Counted from the first letter of the stretch, positions 40,836-49,183 are shown. The stretch is DNA of 64,000 bases from Mycobacterium lacus (GCF_010731535.1 NZ_AP022581.1:3171952-3235951); one strand, 5' to 3'. The notes: a model not told the origin generated them from the letters alone. Numbers and translations are program-made.

Positions 40836-41278
40836 GTCTGTTCCTTCCAGAAGTCAGCCCAAAAGTTCGTTAGGCCCTCGCGGACGGCGGCGACGTCGTC
40901 CGCGGTGCCCATCATTTCGAAGCGGTAGAGGTACGGAACGCCGCACTTGCGGGCGACAACGTCGCCGGCATAGCAGTACTCCGCGCCGAAGTTGGTATTG
41001 CCGGCCGCGATCACACCGCGCAGCAGCGCTCGATTGTGGTCGTTGTTCAAAAAGGCGATCACCTGTTTAGGGACATGACGTCCGGTCCGAAGATCCGAGA
41101 GATCCCGGTTAGCCCGGCCACCGCCGTATGTGGGCACCACCAGCACGTACGGCTCGTCGACCTCGATCCGGCCGTGCAACGGTATCCGCGTGGCGGGAAC
41201 ACCCAGCTTCTGCACGAAGCGATGGGTGTTCTCCGACACGCTGGAGAAATACACGAGGTTGCGCCCATTGACCTCCAT
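40802..41278 (-). CDS. nrdI: NrdI flavodoxin-like activator of class Ib ribonucleotide reductase
   Basis: A 158-aa protein from the ATG giving [20 protein letters not shown], the FMN-phosphate loop of NrdI (SSVSENT). Later marks are [10 protein letters not shown] (about 54-63) and [21 protein letters not shown]. NrdI supplies the oxidant that builds the Mn-tyrosyl radical of NrdF. It overlaps the start of nrdE by 34 bp and lies 35 bp after nrdH. Confidence 0.94.
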   Translation of the reverse strand: MEVNGRNLVYFSSVSENTHRFVQKLGVPATRIPLHGRIEVDEPYVLVVPTYGGGRANRDLSDLRTGRHVPKQVIAFLNNDHNRALLRGVIAAGNTNFGAEYCYAGDVVARKCGVPYLYRFEMMGTADDVAAVREGLTNFWADFWKEQTCHQPSQLQSR

Positions 41279-41313
41279 GGCACCGCAATCCTCCTGACTG
41301 ACCGTCTGCCGCG

Positions 41314-41553
41314 CTACGCGGTCAGCGCGGCCCCGGCAAGCGCCTTGATCCGATCGGGCCGGAAGCCCGACCAATGGTCGTTCCCTGCCACCACGACGGG
41401 AGCCTGCAGGTACCCCAGCGCCATCACATAGTCCCGAGCCTCGCAGTCCAGGCTGATGTCGACCTTCTCGTAGGCGATGCCCTGCTTGTCCAGCGCCTTG
41501 TAGGTGGCGGTGCATTGCACGCATGCCGGCTTGGCGTACACGGTGATGCTCAT
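41314..41553 (-). CDS. nrdH: NrdH-redoxin
   Basis: A 79-aa glutaredoxin-like protein with the redox pair CVQC (11-14) and the NrdH signature [12 protein letters not shown] near the C-terminus. It is the electron donor to NrdE and is itself reduced by thioredoxin reductase. First gene of nrdHIE. Paired NrdR-type boxes are about 210 bp upstream. Confidence 0.95.
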   Translation of the reverse strand: MSITVYAKPACVQCTATYKALDKQGIAYEKVDISLDCEARDYVMALGYLQAPVVVAGNDHWSGFRPDRIKALAGAALTA

Positions 41554-41760
41554 CGCGGATGCCGCTCCTTTGCGGAAGATGGGAACTTATCACGGACTGG
41601 CAACTACTCGGGTAATACATGTGCGCTCTAGTTCAGCGACCCGCCAACCCCCAAAAATCCCGTCGCGCGGCCGCCTGGTCGATAGACCTGCGATGCCGAT
41701 TCCAGGAAAGCTCACCGGGCCTGGCCGACTCGGTGAACCTGGGAGCTGCCGGTGCTCGAA

Positions 41761-41808
41761 ACACTACACCTAGTGGGTGACAAGAAGAAGAGGTACAAGA
41801 TGTTCTGA
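41761..41808. promoter_or_regulatory. Paired NrdR-box-like sites upstream of nrdHIE
   Basis: ACACTACACCTAGTGG (41761-41776) is a near-palindrome almost identical to the site at 34272. A weaker partner, GTACAAGATGTTCTGA (41793-41808), has its centre 32 bp away, the same phasing as at nrdF2. The rest of the 474-bp gap 41554-42027 shows no gene. Confidence 0.6.
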
Positions 41809-42027
41809 ATAACATTTCTGAAATTCCCTGGTCGTAAGCCTGTGTTCGGTACCGCCTCGGCGTGTCGCAGATCACAACATCCGCCGGGGATGTCGATGCG
41901 CATCGGTATATCACCGGCCACCGACAGTGCTGCTGACCAGCCGGCCGCGGCCGACACCGCGGCCCGGCGCTAGCAAACCGACCGGTCGCGGCCCAGGCTC
42001 TGGCGTCGATCAAGTACCGTGCGCCTC

Positions 42028-42597
42028 ATGAAGCTGCGTGTGCCCGAAGTCGTCTTCCTGTTCGCGCTGGGAGCGCTGGCGGCACTGATCGGCGATCACA
42101 GTCATGTCGTCACCGGCACTACCGAATACCTTGCCCACGCGGTTCCGTACGTGTGGAGCAGCCCGATCTGGTTCCCCTTGCTCGTCGCGTCCGCGACCGT
42201 CTCGCTGGCCGAGCTGCGGCTGCACCTGCCCGCACCGCGTGCCACTGTCAGCGCGCGCCAGGGACTCGCCGCAGTGACAGCGGTGCTCGCCACCTACGTC
42301 GTCACCGCCTTGGTGCACTCGGCGCCCGCGGTCCCGACGAACGTGCTCATCTTCGCCCTCGCGATCATCACCTGGTGCGTCCTGGGTGACGGCCCCGGCG
42401 CGGTGTGCGGCCTGCTCGCCGCGACCGGCGGCCCGCTGTTCGAAGCCGTCCTCGCCGGGGCCGGGGTGTTCAGGTACGCCGCCGACTCGAACGCACTGTT
42501 TGGGGTGGCGCCATGGCTGCCAGCGCTGTACTTCGCGTTCGGTGTGACGGCCGCACTGCTCGCCGAGATCGCCGTCGAGAGGCGCCAGCCTGACTAA
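42028..42597 (+). CDS. INSIG-family membrane protein (bacterial homologue of animal sterol sensors)
   Basis: A 189-aa protein with about six membrane segments. The last 40 residues (GAGVFRYAADSNALFGVAPW, then LPALYFAFGVTAALLAEIAV) line up with the INSIG C-terminus (GVYQY...WLPCIFFSGGVT...). Near residue 43, PYVWSSPIWFPLLVASATV matches the INSIG IFSSAWWVP region. A mycobacterial homologue (from M. vanbaalenii) has a known structure that binds diacylglycerol in the pocket where INSIG holds sterol. It lies between nrdH (divergent) and the FMN reductase (convergent). I chose the ATG over a GTG 9 bp upstream. Role unknown. Confidence 0.8.
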   Translation: MKLRVPEVVFLFALGALAALIGDHSHVVTGTTEYLAHAVPYVWSSPIWFPLLVASATVSLAELRLHLPAPRATVSARQGLAAVTAVLATYVVTALVHSAPAVPTNVLIFALAIITWCVLGDGPGAVCGLLAATGGPLFEAVLAGAGVFRYAADSNALFGVAPWLPALYFAFGVTAALLAEIAVERRQPD

Positions 42598-42622
42598 GAT
42601 TCGGGCCGCATCGACCGCCTGC

Positions 42623-43195
42623 TCAGCCGACCTCGGCGGCGAGTTTGCCGACCACGTCGCCCACCTTCGCCGCGAGCTCGGCGCTTTCAGCCGGCGCCTT
42701 GCCGTCCAGGGTCAGGAACGGTACCGAAAGTTTGATCGCGTCGATCACCCGGCTCCCGGCGATCCCGAACGACTTGCGCGTCTCGTCGTGCGCCCACACC
42801 CCGCCGTACCGGCCCAGGGCCCCGCCGATGACCGCCAACGGCTTGTCCTTCAACGCGCCGTTGCCGAACGGGCGTGAGAGCCAGTCGATCGCGTTCTTGA
42901 TGACCGCGGGAATGCTGCCGTTGTACTCCGGGGTGACCACCAGAGCGGCATCGGCGTCGGCCGCCGCGGCCCGTAGCGCCGCGACCGGGGCAGGTGGCCG
43001 CTCGACGGCGCTGTTGACCGCATCGTCGATGTCCTCGTTGTAGAACGGGAGATCGCCCAGCCCCTCGAACACTGTGATGGTGACGCCGTCCGGAGCGACC
43101 GCCGCGGCCAGGTGGGCAATCTGGCGGTTGATCGACGCCGCGCGCAGGCTGCCCACTAACGCCAAGACCTTAATGTCGGACTTGCTCTCTGCCAC
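42623..43195 (-). CDS. NADPH-dependent FMN/quinone reductase (Rv3054c orthologue)
   Basis: A 190-aa flavodoxin-fold protein read from the GTG giving MAESKSDIKVLALVGSLRAAS. The FMN phosphate loop is GSLRAASINRQIA (about 15-27), then VVTPEYNGSIPAVIKNAIDWLSRP (about 89-112) as in azoreductase/chromate reductase proteins. It should make two-electron reductions of quinones or dyes. It is divergent from a TetR gene with a CGGACT-CT-AGTCCG dyad between them, so the TetR probably controls it. Confidence 0.88.
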   Translation of the reverse strand: MAESKSDIKVLALVGSLRAASINRQIAHLAAAVAPDGVTITVFEGLGDLPFYNEDIDDAVNSAVERPPAPVAALRAAAADADAALVVTPEYNGSIPAVIKNAIDWLSRPFGNGALKDKPLAVIGGALGRYGGVWAHDETRKSFGIAGSRVIDAIKLSVPFLTLDGKAPAESAELAAKVGDVVGKLAAEVG

Positions 43196-43241
43196 TGGCT
43201 CGTTCCCTTCGGTTGTTGGTCTACATCTTCCCACACGAAAC

Positions 43242-43255
43242 CGGACTCTAGTCCG
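43242..43255. promoter_or_regulatory. Perfect palindrome between FMN reductase and TetR genes
   Basis: CGGACTCTAGTCCG has 6-bp perfect arms and lies midway between the divergent starts (43195 and 43284). It is the expected place and form of a TetR operator. Confidence 0.6.
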
Positions 43256-43283
43256 ATTTATTCCGGCCCGTTAGAGTGCAGGT

Positions 43284-43898
43284 GTGAGCGGTGCCGAGCG
43301 GTTGGGCGAGTTGCCCGTGTCCGCTCCGCGGCAGCCTCCGACCGAGCGAGGCGATGCCGCGCGCAACCGGGCGCTGTTACTGGAGGCCGCCCGCAGCCTG
43401 GTCGCAAAACGCGGCGCCGACGCCGTCACCATGGATGACGTCGCCGCGGCCGCCGGGGTGGGCAAGGGCACACTGTTCCGCCGGTTCGGCAGCCGCGCCG
43501 GTCTGATGATGGTGTTGCTGGACGAGGACGAACGCGCCAGTCAGCACGCATTTCTGTTCGGCCCGCCGCCGCTGGGCCCGGATGCGCCGCCGCTGGACCG
43601 GCTGGTGGCGTTCGGCCGCGAGCGGATCCGCTTCGTCCACACCCATCACGCGCTTCTGTCGGCGGCCAACCGCGATCCGCGCACCCGCTACGGACCGGCC
43701 GCGGCGGTGCAGCGCACACACGTGCGGGTGCTGCTGGCCTCCGCGCACACCACCGGCGATCTTGATGCCCAGACCGACGCCCTGTTGGCCTTGCTCGATG
43801 CCGACTATGTCGAGCATCAACTCAACGTCGGCGGCCACACGGTGGAGACGTTGGGGGACGCCTGGAAAAGCCTGGCCCGCAAGCTGTGCGGGCGGTGA
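43284..43898 (+). CDS. TetR-family transcriptional regulator (Rv3055 orthologue)
   Basis: A 204-aa regulator. HTH domain: RNRALLLEAARSLVAKRGAD, then VTMDDVAAAAGVGKGTLFRRFGSRAGL (about 28-75). The C-terminal domain belongs to the SbtR-like/TetR_C group (GRERIRFVHTHHALLSAANR). The GTG start lies 29 bp from the CGGACTCTAGTCCG palindrome. dinB2 begins 11 bp after its stop, so the two are probably one transcript. Confidence 0.88.
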   Translation: MSGAERLGELPVSAPRQPPTERGDAARNRALLLEAARSLVAKRGADAVTMDDVAAAAGVGKGTLFRRFGSRAGLMMVLLDEDERASQHAFLFGPPPLGPDAPPLDRLVAFGRERIRFVHTHHALLSAANRDPRTRYGPAAAVQRTHVRVLLASAHTTGDLDAQTDALLALLDADYVEHQLNVGGHTVETLGDAWKSLARKLCGR

Positions 43899-43909
43899 GG
43901 ACCCCGGCC

Positions 43910-44962
43910 ATGCCCGAGCCTTTGTCGACGCCGCGTTGGGTCCTCCATGTCGACCTGGACCAGTTCTTGGCGTCGGTCGAGCTGCGTCGCCACCCCGAAT
44001 TGGCGGGGCTGCCGGTCATCGTCGGTGGCAGCGGCGACCCAACCGAACCGCGCAAGGTCGTCACCTGCGCCTCGTATGAGGCCCGCGAATTCGGAGTGCA
44101 CGCAGGCATGCCGCTGCGCACCGCCGCCCGTCGCTGCCCCAACGCCACCTTCTTGGCCTCGGATCCGGCCGCCTATGACGCGGCGTCCGACCAGGTGATG
44201 GGTTTGTTGCGTGACCTCGGACATCCAGTCGAGGTGTGGGGCTGGGACGAGGCCTACGTCGGGGTGGACGATCCTGTGGACCCCACCGAGGTCGCCGAAC
44301 TGATCCGCGCCGTCGTCATGTCGGAAACCGGGTTGTCCTGCTCGATCGGCATCAGCGACAACAAGCAGCGGGCCAAGGTCGCCACCGGCTTCGCGAAGCC
44401 AGCCGGAATCTTCGTGCTCACCGACGCGAACTGGTTGACGGTGATGGCAGAGCGTCCGGTCGACGCGCTGTGGGGGGTGGGTCCAAAGACGGCGAAAAAG
44501 CTCGCAGCCCTTGGGATAACCACGGTCTGGCAGCTTGCGCGCAGCGACGCCGAGTTGCTGACATCCACGTTCGGCCCACGCACCGGCTTGTGGCTGTTGC
44601 TGCTCGCCAAGGGTGGCGGCGACGCCGGCGTCACGGCGCAGCCGTGGGTGCCGCGCTCCCGCAGCCACGTCGTCACCTTCCCGCGCGATCTCACCGACCG
44701 TGCCGAAATGGAATCCGCGGTAACGGAATTGGCGAAGCGAACGCTGGACGACGTGGTGGCTTCGGGGCGGATCGTCACCCGGGTGGCAGTGACCGTGCGC
44801 ACGGCGACGTTTTACACCCGCACCAAGATGCGCAAACTTCCGGCGCCCACCACCGATCCGGATGTCGTCACCGCCGCCGCCCTGCGGGTCCTGCACCTGT
44901 TCGAGTTGGATCGGCCGGTCCGGTTACTCGGTGTGCGGCTGGACCTCGAAATGCCCAATTAG
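43910..44962 (+). CDS. dinB2: Y-family DNA polymerase IV homologue DinB2
   Basis: A 350-aa polymerase read from MPEPLSTPRWVLHVDLDQF. Catalytic acids are in HVDLDQFLASVE (13-24) and GWDEAYVGVDD (about 108-118). The HhH region is LWGVGPKTAKKLAALGI, and the little finger domain runs from about 240. Leucine replaces the usual steric-gate aromatic region partly (DQFLASVE). The mycobacterial DinB2 is known to take in ribonucleotides. Length close to Rv3056 (346 aa). No beta-clamp motif is clear at the C-terminus. Confidence 0.92.
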   Translation: MPEPLSTPRWVLHVDLDQFLASVELRRHPELAGLPVIVGGSGDPTEPRKVVTCASYEAREFGVHAGMPLRTAARRCPNATFLASDPAAYDAASDQVMGLLRDLGHPVEVWGWDEAYVGVDDPVDPTEVAELIRAVVMSETGLSCSIGISDNKQRAKVATGFAKPAGIFVLTDANWLTVMAERPVDALWGVGPKTAKKLAALGITTVWQLARSDAELLTSTFGPRTGLWLLLLAKGGGDAGVTAQPWVPRSRSHVVTFPRDLTDRAEMESAVTELAKRTLDDVVASGRIVTRVAVTVRTATFYTRTKMRKLPAPTTDPDVVTAAALRVLHLFELDRPVRLLGVRLDLEMPN

Positions 44963-44974
44963 GTTCGGGTTGGC

Positions 44975-45162
44975 GCCGGGCTGGGTTTCACTTGCCCAGC
45001 TCCTCCTCGGTCCGCTCCGCGGACCACATCGTCGCCGGGCTGGGTTTCACTTGCCCAGCTCCTCCTCGGTCCGCTCCGCGGACCGCATCGTCGCCGGGCT
45101 GGGTTTCACTAGCCCAGCTCCTCCTCGGTCCGCTCCGCGGACCGCATCGTCGCCGGGCTGGG
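44975..45162. repeat. Tandem repeat, 59-bp unit, 3.2 copies
   Basis: Copies run 44975-45033, 45034-45092, 45093-45151 and 45152-45162 (partial). The unit has GCCGGGCTGGGTTTCACTTG, then CCCAGCTCCTCCTCGG, then CCGCGGACCGCATCGTC. Copies differ at two places (CCACATC in copy one; CTAG for CTTG in copy three). It sits between the convergent dinB2 and SDR genes and supplies the last codons of the SDR. Confidence 0.93.
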
Positions 45163-46014
45163 CCGAAGTGCGCGCGTGAAGAAGACGTTGACCCGGCGCA
45201 TCACCGCGCTGTAGGGCCACCAGGCCACCCGTTTGACGGCGTACAGCGCCCGGATGTCTGCCGACGTGTAGATCAGGTACCTGTTCTTCGCGACGCCGGC
45301 CAGGATTTTGTCGGCCGCCCGTTCCGGCGACACCGCATGACCGCCGAAGCGCTCGAACCATTGGGCCACTTTGGGGTGGTCGCGGTCGACACCGGCGATC
45401 TCGACGGTATTGACCAGCGGGGTCTTCACCGCGCCGGGCACCACCACCGACACCCCGATGCGGTGCCGGTCCAAGTCGAAGCGCAGCACCTCGGACAGCC
45501 CGCGCAACCCGTACTTGCTGGCGCTGTAGGCCGCATGCCAGGGCAGCGCGACCAGCCCAGCCGCCGACGACACGTTGACCAGATGCCCGCCCCGGCCGGC
45601 CGCCACCATCGGCGGAATGAACGCCTCGATGACATGGATGGGCCCCATCAGGTTGATGGCGACGATATTGCTCCACTGCTCGTGGGTGAGCTGGTCAACG
45701 GTGCCCCAGGCCGATACGCCGGCGATGTTCATCACGACATCCATGCTGGGATAGCGGGTGTGGATGTCGGCCGCGAACGAGGCGACGTCGTGGTAGACGG
45801 AAACATCGAGAGCTCGATGCGCGGGCACCCGCGCGCCCAGCGCGCGGGCGTCGGCCACGGTGAGTTCGAGACCGTCGGCGTTGCGGTCGGTCAGGAAGAG
45901 CTCGGCACCGTGCTCGGCGAGCCGCAAGGCGGTGGCGCGGCCTATGCCGCTGGCCGCGCCGGTGAGTAAACACCGCTTTGCCGCGAAATACCGCCCCGAT
46001 GCCGTCTGCGCCAT
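45109..46014 (-). CDS. Short-chain dehydrogenase/reductase (Rv3057c orthologue)
   Basis: A 301-aa SDR read from MAQTASGRYFAAKRCLLTG. Cofactor loop TGAASGIG (18-25), NIAGVSAWG, catalytic VNVSSAAG serine and YSASKYGL (Y-X3-K). The family end is at about FFTRALR. The last 17 residues (PSPATMRSAERTEEELG) come from the 59-bp repeat array, so the natural stop has been replaced. Rv3057c is 287 aa. Substrate unknown. Confidence 0.88.
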   Translation of the reverse strand: MAQTASGRYFAAKRCLLTGAASGIGRATALRLAEHGAELFLTDRNADGLELTVADARALGARVPAHRALDVSVYHDVASFAADIHTRYPSMDVVMNIAGVSAWGTVDQLTHEQWSNIVAINLMGPIHVIEAFIPPMVAAGRGGHLVNVSSAAGLVALPWHAAYSASKYGLRGLSEVLRFDLDRHRIGVSVVVPGAVKTPLVNTVEIAGVDRDHPKVAQWFERFGGHAVSPERAADKILAGVAKNRYLIYTSADIRALYAVKRVAWWPYSAVMRRVNVFFTRALRPSPATMRSAERTEEELG

Positions 46015-46048
46015 AGCCGTGACGATACCTACGGGATCAGCCGCCCCA

Positions 46049-46699
46049 TCAGTCCTTAGGCGAGCCGCCCCACAGCGCGTTGAGCCACATCTGCTCGAGC
46101 ACCCGCACGCGGCGCTCCATGTCATCGTCGCGACCGACCAGGAGGGGGTCGCCGGTCAGCATCAGTGCGGTGGTGCCGGCCAGGGTCCGGATCAGTGTCG
46201 GGAGGTCCTCGCTGATCGGGTGCGCGGTCCCGGCCTTCATCTCGGCCTCCACCACGCCGACGATCTGGCGCAACACCACGTCGAACTGCCGCTCGAGAAT
46301 GTCGCGGATCTCCATATCGGTGTGGCGGGCGGCGTTACAAGCCGTCATCACCGGGTCGTTGTGCGCGTAGACGGCGGCGGCGCTGCCGACCATCCGCTTG
46401 GCGAACTCCTCGGGTGACTCCCCCCGCTGACGGGGGGCGAAATACTGCGTGAGTTCTTCGAGTTCTTCGGCGGCCTCCGCCAGGATCTGGGCGAGCACCG
46501 AATATTTGGAGTCGAAGTAGAAGTAGAAACCGGATCGAGCTACCCCGGCTCGGTTGCTGATCGTGCTGACCGACAGCTCCGCGAACGGTCTCTCCTGCAG
46601 CAATTCACGCACCGCCTGCAAGATCGCTTGCCTTTGCCGATCACCGCGCCGCCTCATTGCCGGCGCGGTCCGCCGTTCGTTGGCGACGTTGCCGTTCAC
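46049..46699 (-). CDS. TetR-family transcriptional regulator (Rv3058c orthologue)
   Basis: From the GTG at 46699 it is 216 aa, the M. tuberculosis length. HTH: RQAILQAVRELLQERPFAEL, then VSTISNRAGVARSGFYFYFDSKYSVLAQI (EthR-like). The C-terminal domain shows the EthR-type pattern (AVYAHNDPVMTACNAARHTD). It is divergent from cyp136 with a 20-bp perfect palindrome between them, so it likely represses cyp136 and itself. Confidence 0.88.
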   Translation of the reverse strand: MNGNVANERRTAPAMRRRGDRQRQAILQAVRELLQERPFAELSVSTISNRAGVARSGFYFYFDSKYSVLAQILAEAAEELEELTQYFAPRQRGESPEEFAKRMVGSAAAVYAHNDPVMTACNAARHTDMEIRDILERQFDVVLRQIVGVVEAEMKAGTAHPISEDLPTLIRTLAGTTALMLTGDPLLVGRDDDMERRVRVLEQMWLNALWGGSPKD

Positions 46700-46745
46700 G
46701 CTGTTGATCACCCCATGACGATGCACCACTGCGCCCGAAAAAGAA

Positions 46746-46765
46746 AACTTGACAGTCGTCAAGTT
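46746..46765. promoter_or_regulatory. Perfect 20-bp palindrome between TetR gene and cyp136
   Basis: AACTTGACAGTCGTCAAGTT has 8-bp perfect arms (AACTTGAC/GTCAAGTT) around AGTC. It contains a TTGACA that could be the -35 box of cyp136, so repressor binding would block the polymerase. It lies 52 bp before the cyp136 ATG. Confidence 0.7.
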
Positions 46766-46817
46766 GGTCCGAAGGATAATTTGTAGTGACGGCTGCCACA
46801 ACCGTTTAGGAGCGCCA

Positions 46818-48296
46818 ATGGCGACGATCAGCACCCCGGCGTACCTTCTTGACCAAGCCCAGCGTCGATTGACCCCGTCGTTCAACAACTTCCCCGGCAT
46901 GGGCCTTGTCGAACGCCGGCTGCGAAACACCCACTTCCCGGAGAAGACGCTGGCCGAGCCGCCCCCGGGCAGCGGGCTCAAGCCAGTCGTCGGCGACGCG
47001 GGACTGCCGATCCTCGGGCACTTCATCGAGATGTTGCGCGGCGGGCCGGACTATCTGCTGTTCCTATACCAGACCCAGGGTCCGGTCATATTCGGGGACT
47101 CGCCGGTGTTGCCGGCCGTCGCGGCGTTGGGCCCCGACGCCGCTCAGGAGATCTACTCCAACCGCAACAAGGACTACTCGCAGCAGGGCTGGGTCCCGGT
47201 GATCGGCCCGTTTTTCCGCCGCGGGCTGATGCTGCTCGACTTCGAAGAACACCTATTCCACCGGCGAATCATGCAGGAGGCATTCGTCCGGTCCCGGTTG
47301 GCGGGGTACGTCGAGCACATGGACGCGGTGGTGTCGCAGGTGATCGTCGAGGACTGGGTGGCAAACGACGCGCGCTTCCTTCTTTATCCGGCGATGAAGC
47401 GGCTCACCCTCAACGTCGCCTCGATGGTGTTCATGGGCCATGAGCCCGGCACCGACCACGAGCTGGTCACCAAAGTGAATAAGGCGTTTACGACCACGAC
47501 CCGCGCCGGCAACGCGGTCATCCGCACCAGCGTGCCGCCGTTCACCTGGTGGCGTGGGCTGCGGGCGCGTGCGCTGCTGGAGAACTATTTCGCGGAACGG
47601 GTCAGCGAGCGCCGCGGGCAGAAAGGTGACGACCTGCTGACGGTGTTGTGCCAGACCGAAGACGAGGACGGCAACCGGTTCTCCGACGAGGACATCGTCA
47701 ACCACATGATCTTCTTGATGATGGCCGCCCACGACACGTCGACGTCGACGGCCACAACGATGGTGTACCACCTGGCGGCCCACCCGGAGTGGCAGCAGCG
47801 CTGCCGCGACGAATCGGACCGCCTCGGCGACGGCCCGCTCGACATCGAATCGCTCGAGAAGCTGGAGTCGCTCGATCTGGTGATGAACGAGTCGATCCGG
47901 TTGGTCACGCCGGTGCAGTGGGCGATGCGCCAGACGGTGCGGGACACCGACCTGCTGGGCTACTACCTACCCAAGGGCACCAATGTCATCGCGTATCCCG
48001 GGATGAATCACCGTCTGCCGGAGATCTGGACGGACCCGATGAAATTCGACCCGGAGCGGTTCACCGAGCCACGCAACGAGCACAAGCGGCACCGTTACGC
48101 GTTCACGCCGTTCGGCGGCGGCGCGCACAAGTGCATCGGGATGGTGTTCGGCCAATTGGAGATCAAGACGATCCTGCACCGGCTGCTGCGCCGCTACCGG
48201 CTGGAACTCGCCCGGCCCGGCTATAAACCGCGCTGGGACTACAGCGGCATGCCGGTCCCGAAGGACGGAATGCCGATAGTCCTGCGCCCGCTCTGA
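46818..48296 (+). CDS. cyp136: Cytochrome P450 136
   Basis: A 492-aa P450, exactly as long as Rv3059. I-helix oxygen-binding motif MMAAHDTSTST (about 303-313), EXXR as ESIR (about 357), and heme-cysteine loop FTPFGGGAHKCIGM (about 434-447). Substrate unknown; the sequence is close to CYP51-type monooxygenases in overall pattern. Followed directly by a strong hairpin. Confidence 0.94.
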   Translation: MATISTPAYLLDQAQRRLTPSFNNFPGMGLVERRLRNTHFPEKTLAEPPPGSGLKPVVGDAGLPILGHFIEMLRGGPDYLLFLYQTQGPVIFGDSPVLPAVAALGPDAAQEIYSNRNKDYSQQGWVPVIGPFFRRGLMLLDFEEHLFHRRIMQEAFVRSRLAGYVEHMDAVVSQVIVEDWVANDARFLLYPAMKRLTLNVASMVFMGHEPGTDHELVTKVNKAFTTTTRAGNAVIRTSVPPFTWWRGLRARALLENYFAERVSERRGQKGDDLLTVLCQTEDEDGNRFSDEDIVNHMIFLMMAAHDTSTSTATTMVYHLAAHPEWQQRCRDESDRLGDGPLDIESLEKLESLDLVMNESIRLVTPVQWAMRQTVRDTDLLGYYLPKGTNVIAYPGMNHRLPEIWTDPMKFDPERFTEPRNEHKRHRYAFTPFGGGAHKCIGMVFGQLEIKTILHRLLRRYRLELARPGYKPRWDYSGMPVPKDGMPIVLRPL

Positions 48297-48301
48297 TTTG
48301 T

Positions 48302-48363
48302 GCCGAGCAGTCGCAAAAGCACCCATTCCGGCACGGAATTGGGTGCTTTTGCGACTGCTCGGC
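48302..48363. terminator. Long perfect hairpin, GAGCAG/CAAAAGC family
   Basis: Arms GCCGAGCAGTCGCAAAAGCA and complement around TTCCGGCACGGAA, 5 bp after the cyp136 stop. It is almost identical to the hairpin at 2225-2282, including the inner CACCCAT/ATTGGGTG. Confidence 0.82.
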
Positions 48364-48476
48364 TTTCAGCGCCTCAACTGGCGAAAACAGCGCGCGGCGT
48401 TGCTCGATGGCGATAGCATCTGGTGGCGGTAGAAATCGCACAACCGGTGTGAACCAGCAAACGAAAGGCTCGATCG

Positions 48477-48659
48477 ATGAGCGCGACAAATGCCGGCAAG
48501 GGGATGCGAACTGTTCGGATGCTGATCGCGGCGCTCGGCGCGGTGTTCGCGGTGCTAGCGGCGGGCTGCGCGGCCCAACGCACGCCCGGCCCGGTGCCCG
48601 AGCTGCGCGCGCTGGCGCCGGGCGCCGGGATCGTGGTACCCCTGCACACTGGCGTCTAG
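48477..48659 (+). CDS. Small lipoprotein, first of a tandem pair
   Basis: A 60-aa protein: MSATNAGKGMRTVRMLIAAL, then a hydrophobic stretch and lipobox LAAGC (C31), then a 29-residue mature part rich in proline (TPGPVPELRALAPG). An AACGAAAGG-type ribosome site is upstream. The promoter region shares GGCGATAGCATC with the second gene of the pair. Function unknown. Confidence 0.6.
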   Translation: MSATNAGKGMRTVRMLIAALGAVFAVLAAGCAAQRTPGPVPELRALAPGAGIVVPLHTGV

Positions 48660-48984
48660 CCGAGCTACGCCGGATACGGCCGGGTACGGGCGACCCGTCG
48701 GGAACCGCCGCGAGGCCGGTGACGCCCTTCGGCAAAGGGCATCGGGGACCGAACTCGCGGGCGCTCCCGGCGGGCTGAACCGATGCGTCACGTCCGATTC
48801 ATGCCTCGGGACGCGATGGCCGTCGGCGGCTGTCGTAATGGATCCAACTTCGGTCAGGTCCCAGCGGCGCCCAGCCCGCCAAGAAACTGCAAAACAACCC
48901 GCCGCCCACGGTGACGGCGATAGCATCGGCAGGCAGTGTCGTTGCAAAACCACGCCCATCGACGAGCGAAGAAAGGCGCGACAG

Positions 48985-49125
48985 ATGACGACTAAAAAGA
49001 GCAGCAAGGCCCGCACTGTTGGCATGGTGGCCGCGGCGCTGATCGCCGCGTTCGCGACGCTGGCGACCGGCTGTGCGGCAAAGATTCCCCAAGTTCCCAG
49101 CCCCGAGATGGGAGTGCCCCGCTAG
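48985..49125 (+). CDS. Small lipoprotein, second of a tandem pair
   Basis: A 46-aa protein: MTTKKSSKARTVGMVAAALI, lipobox LATGC (C30) and only 16 mature residues (AAKIPQVPSPEMGVPR). GAAAGG lies upstream. It resembles the gene at 48477 in signal, lipobox and Pro-rich tail. The 325 bp between the two genes hold no other gene that I can support, only the shared GGCGATAGCATC motif at about 48917. Confidence 0.55.
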   Translation: MTTKKSSKARTVGMVAAALIAAFATLATGCAAKIPQVPSPEMGVPR

Positions 49126-49183
49126 GGTCGCCCGCCCGCCGGCCGCACCGGCACAACTCCTCGCCGGCATCCGGGCTCGCGTG

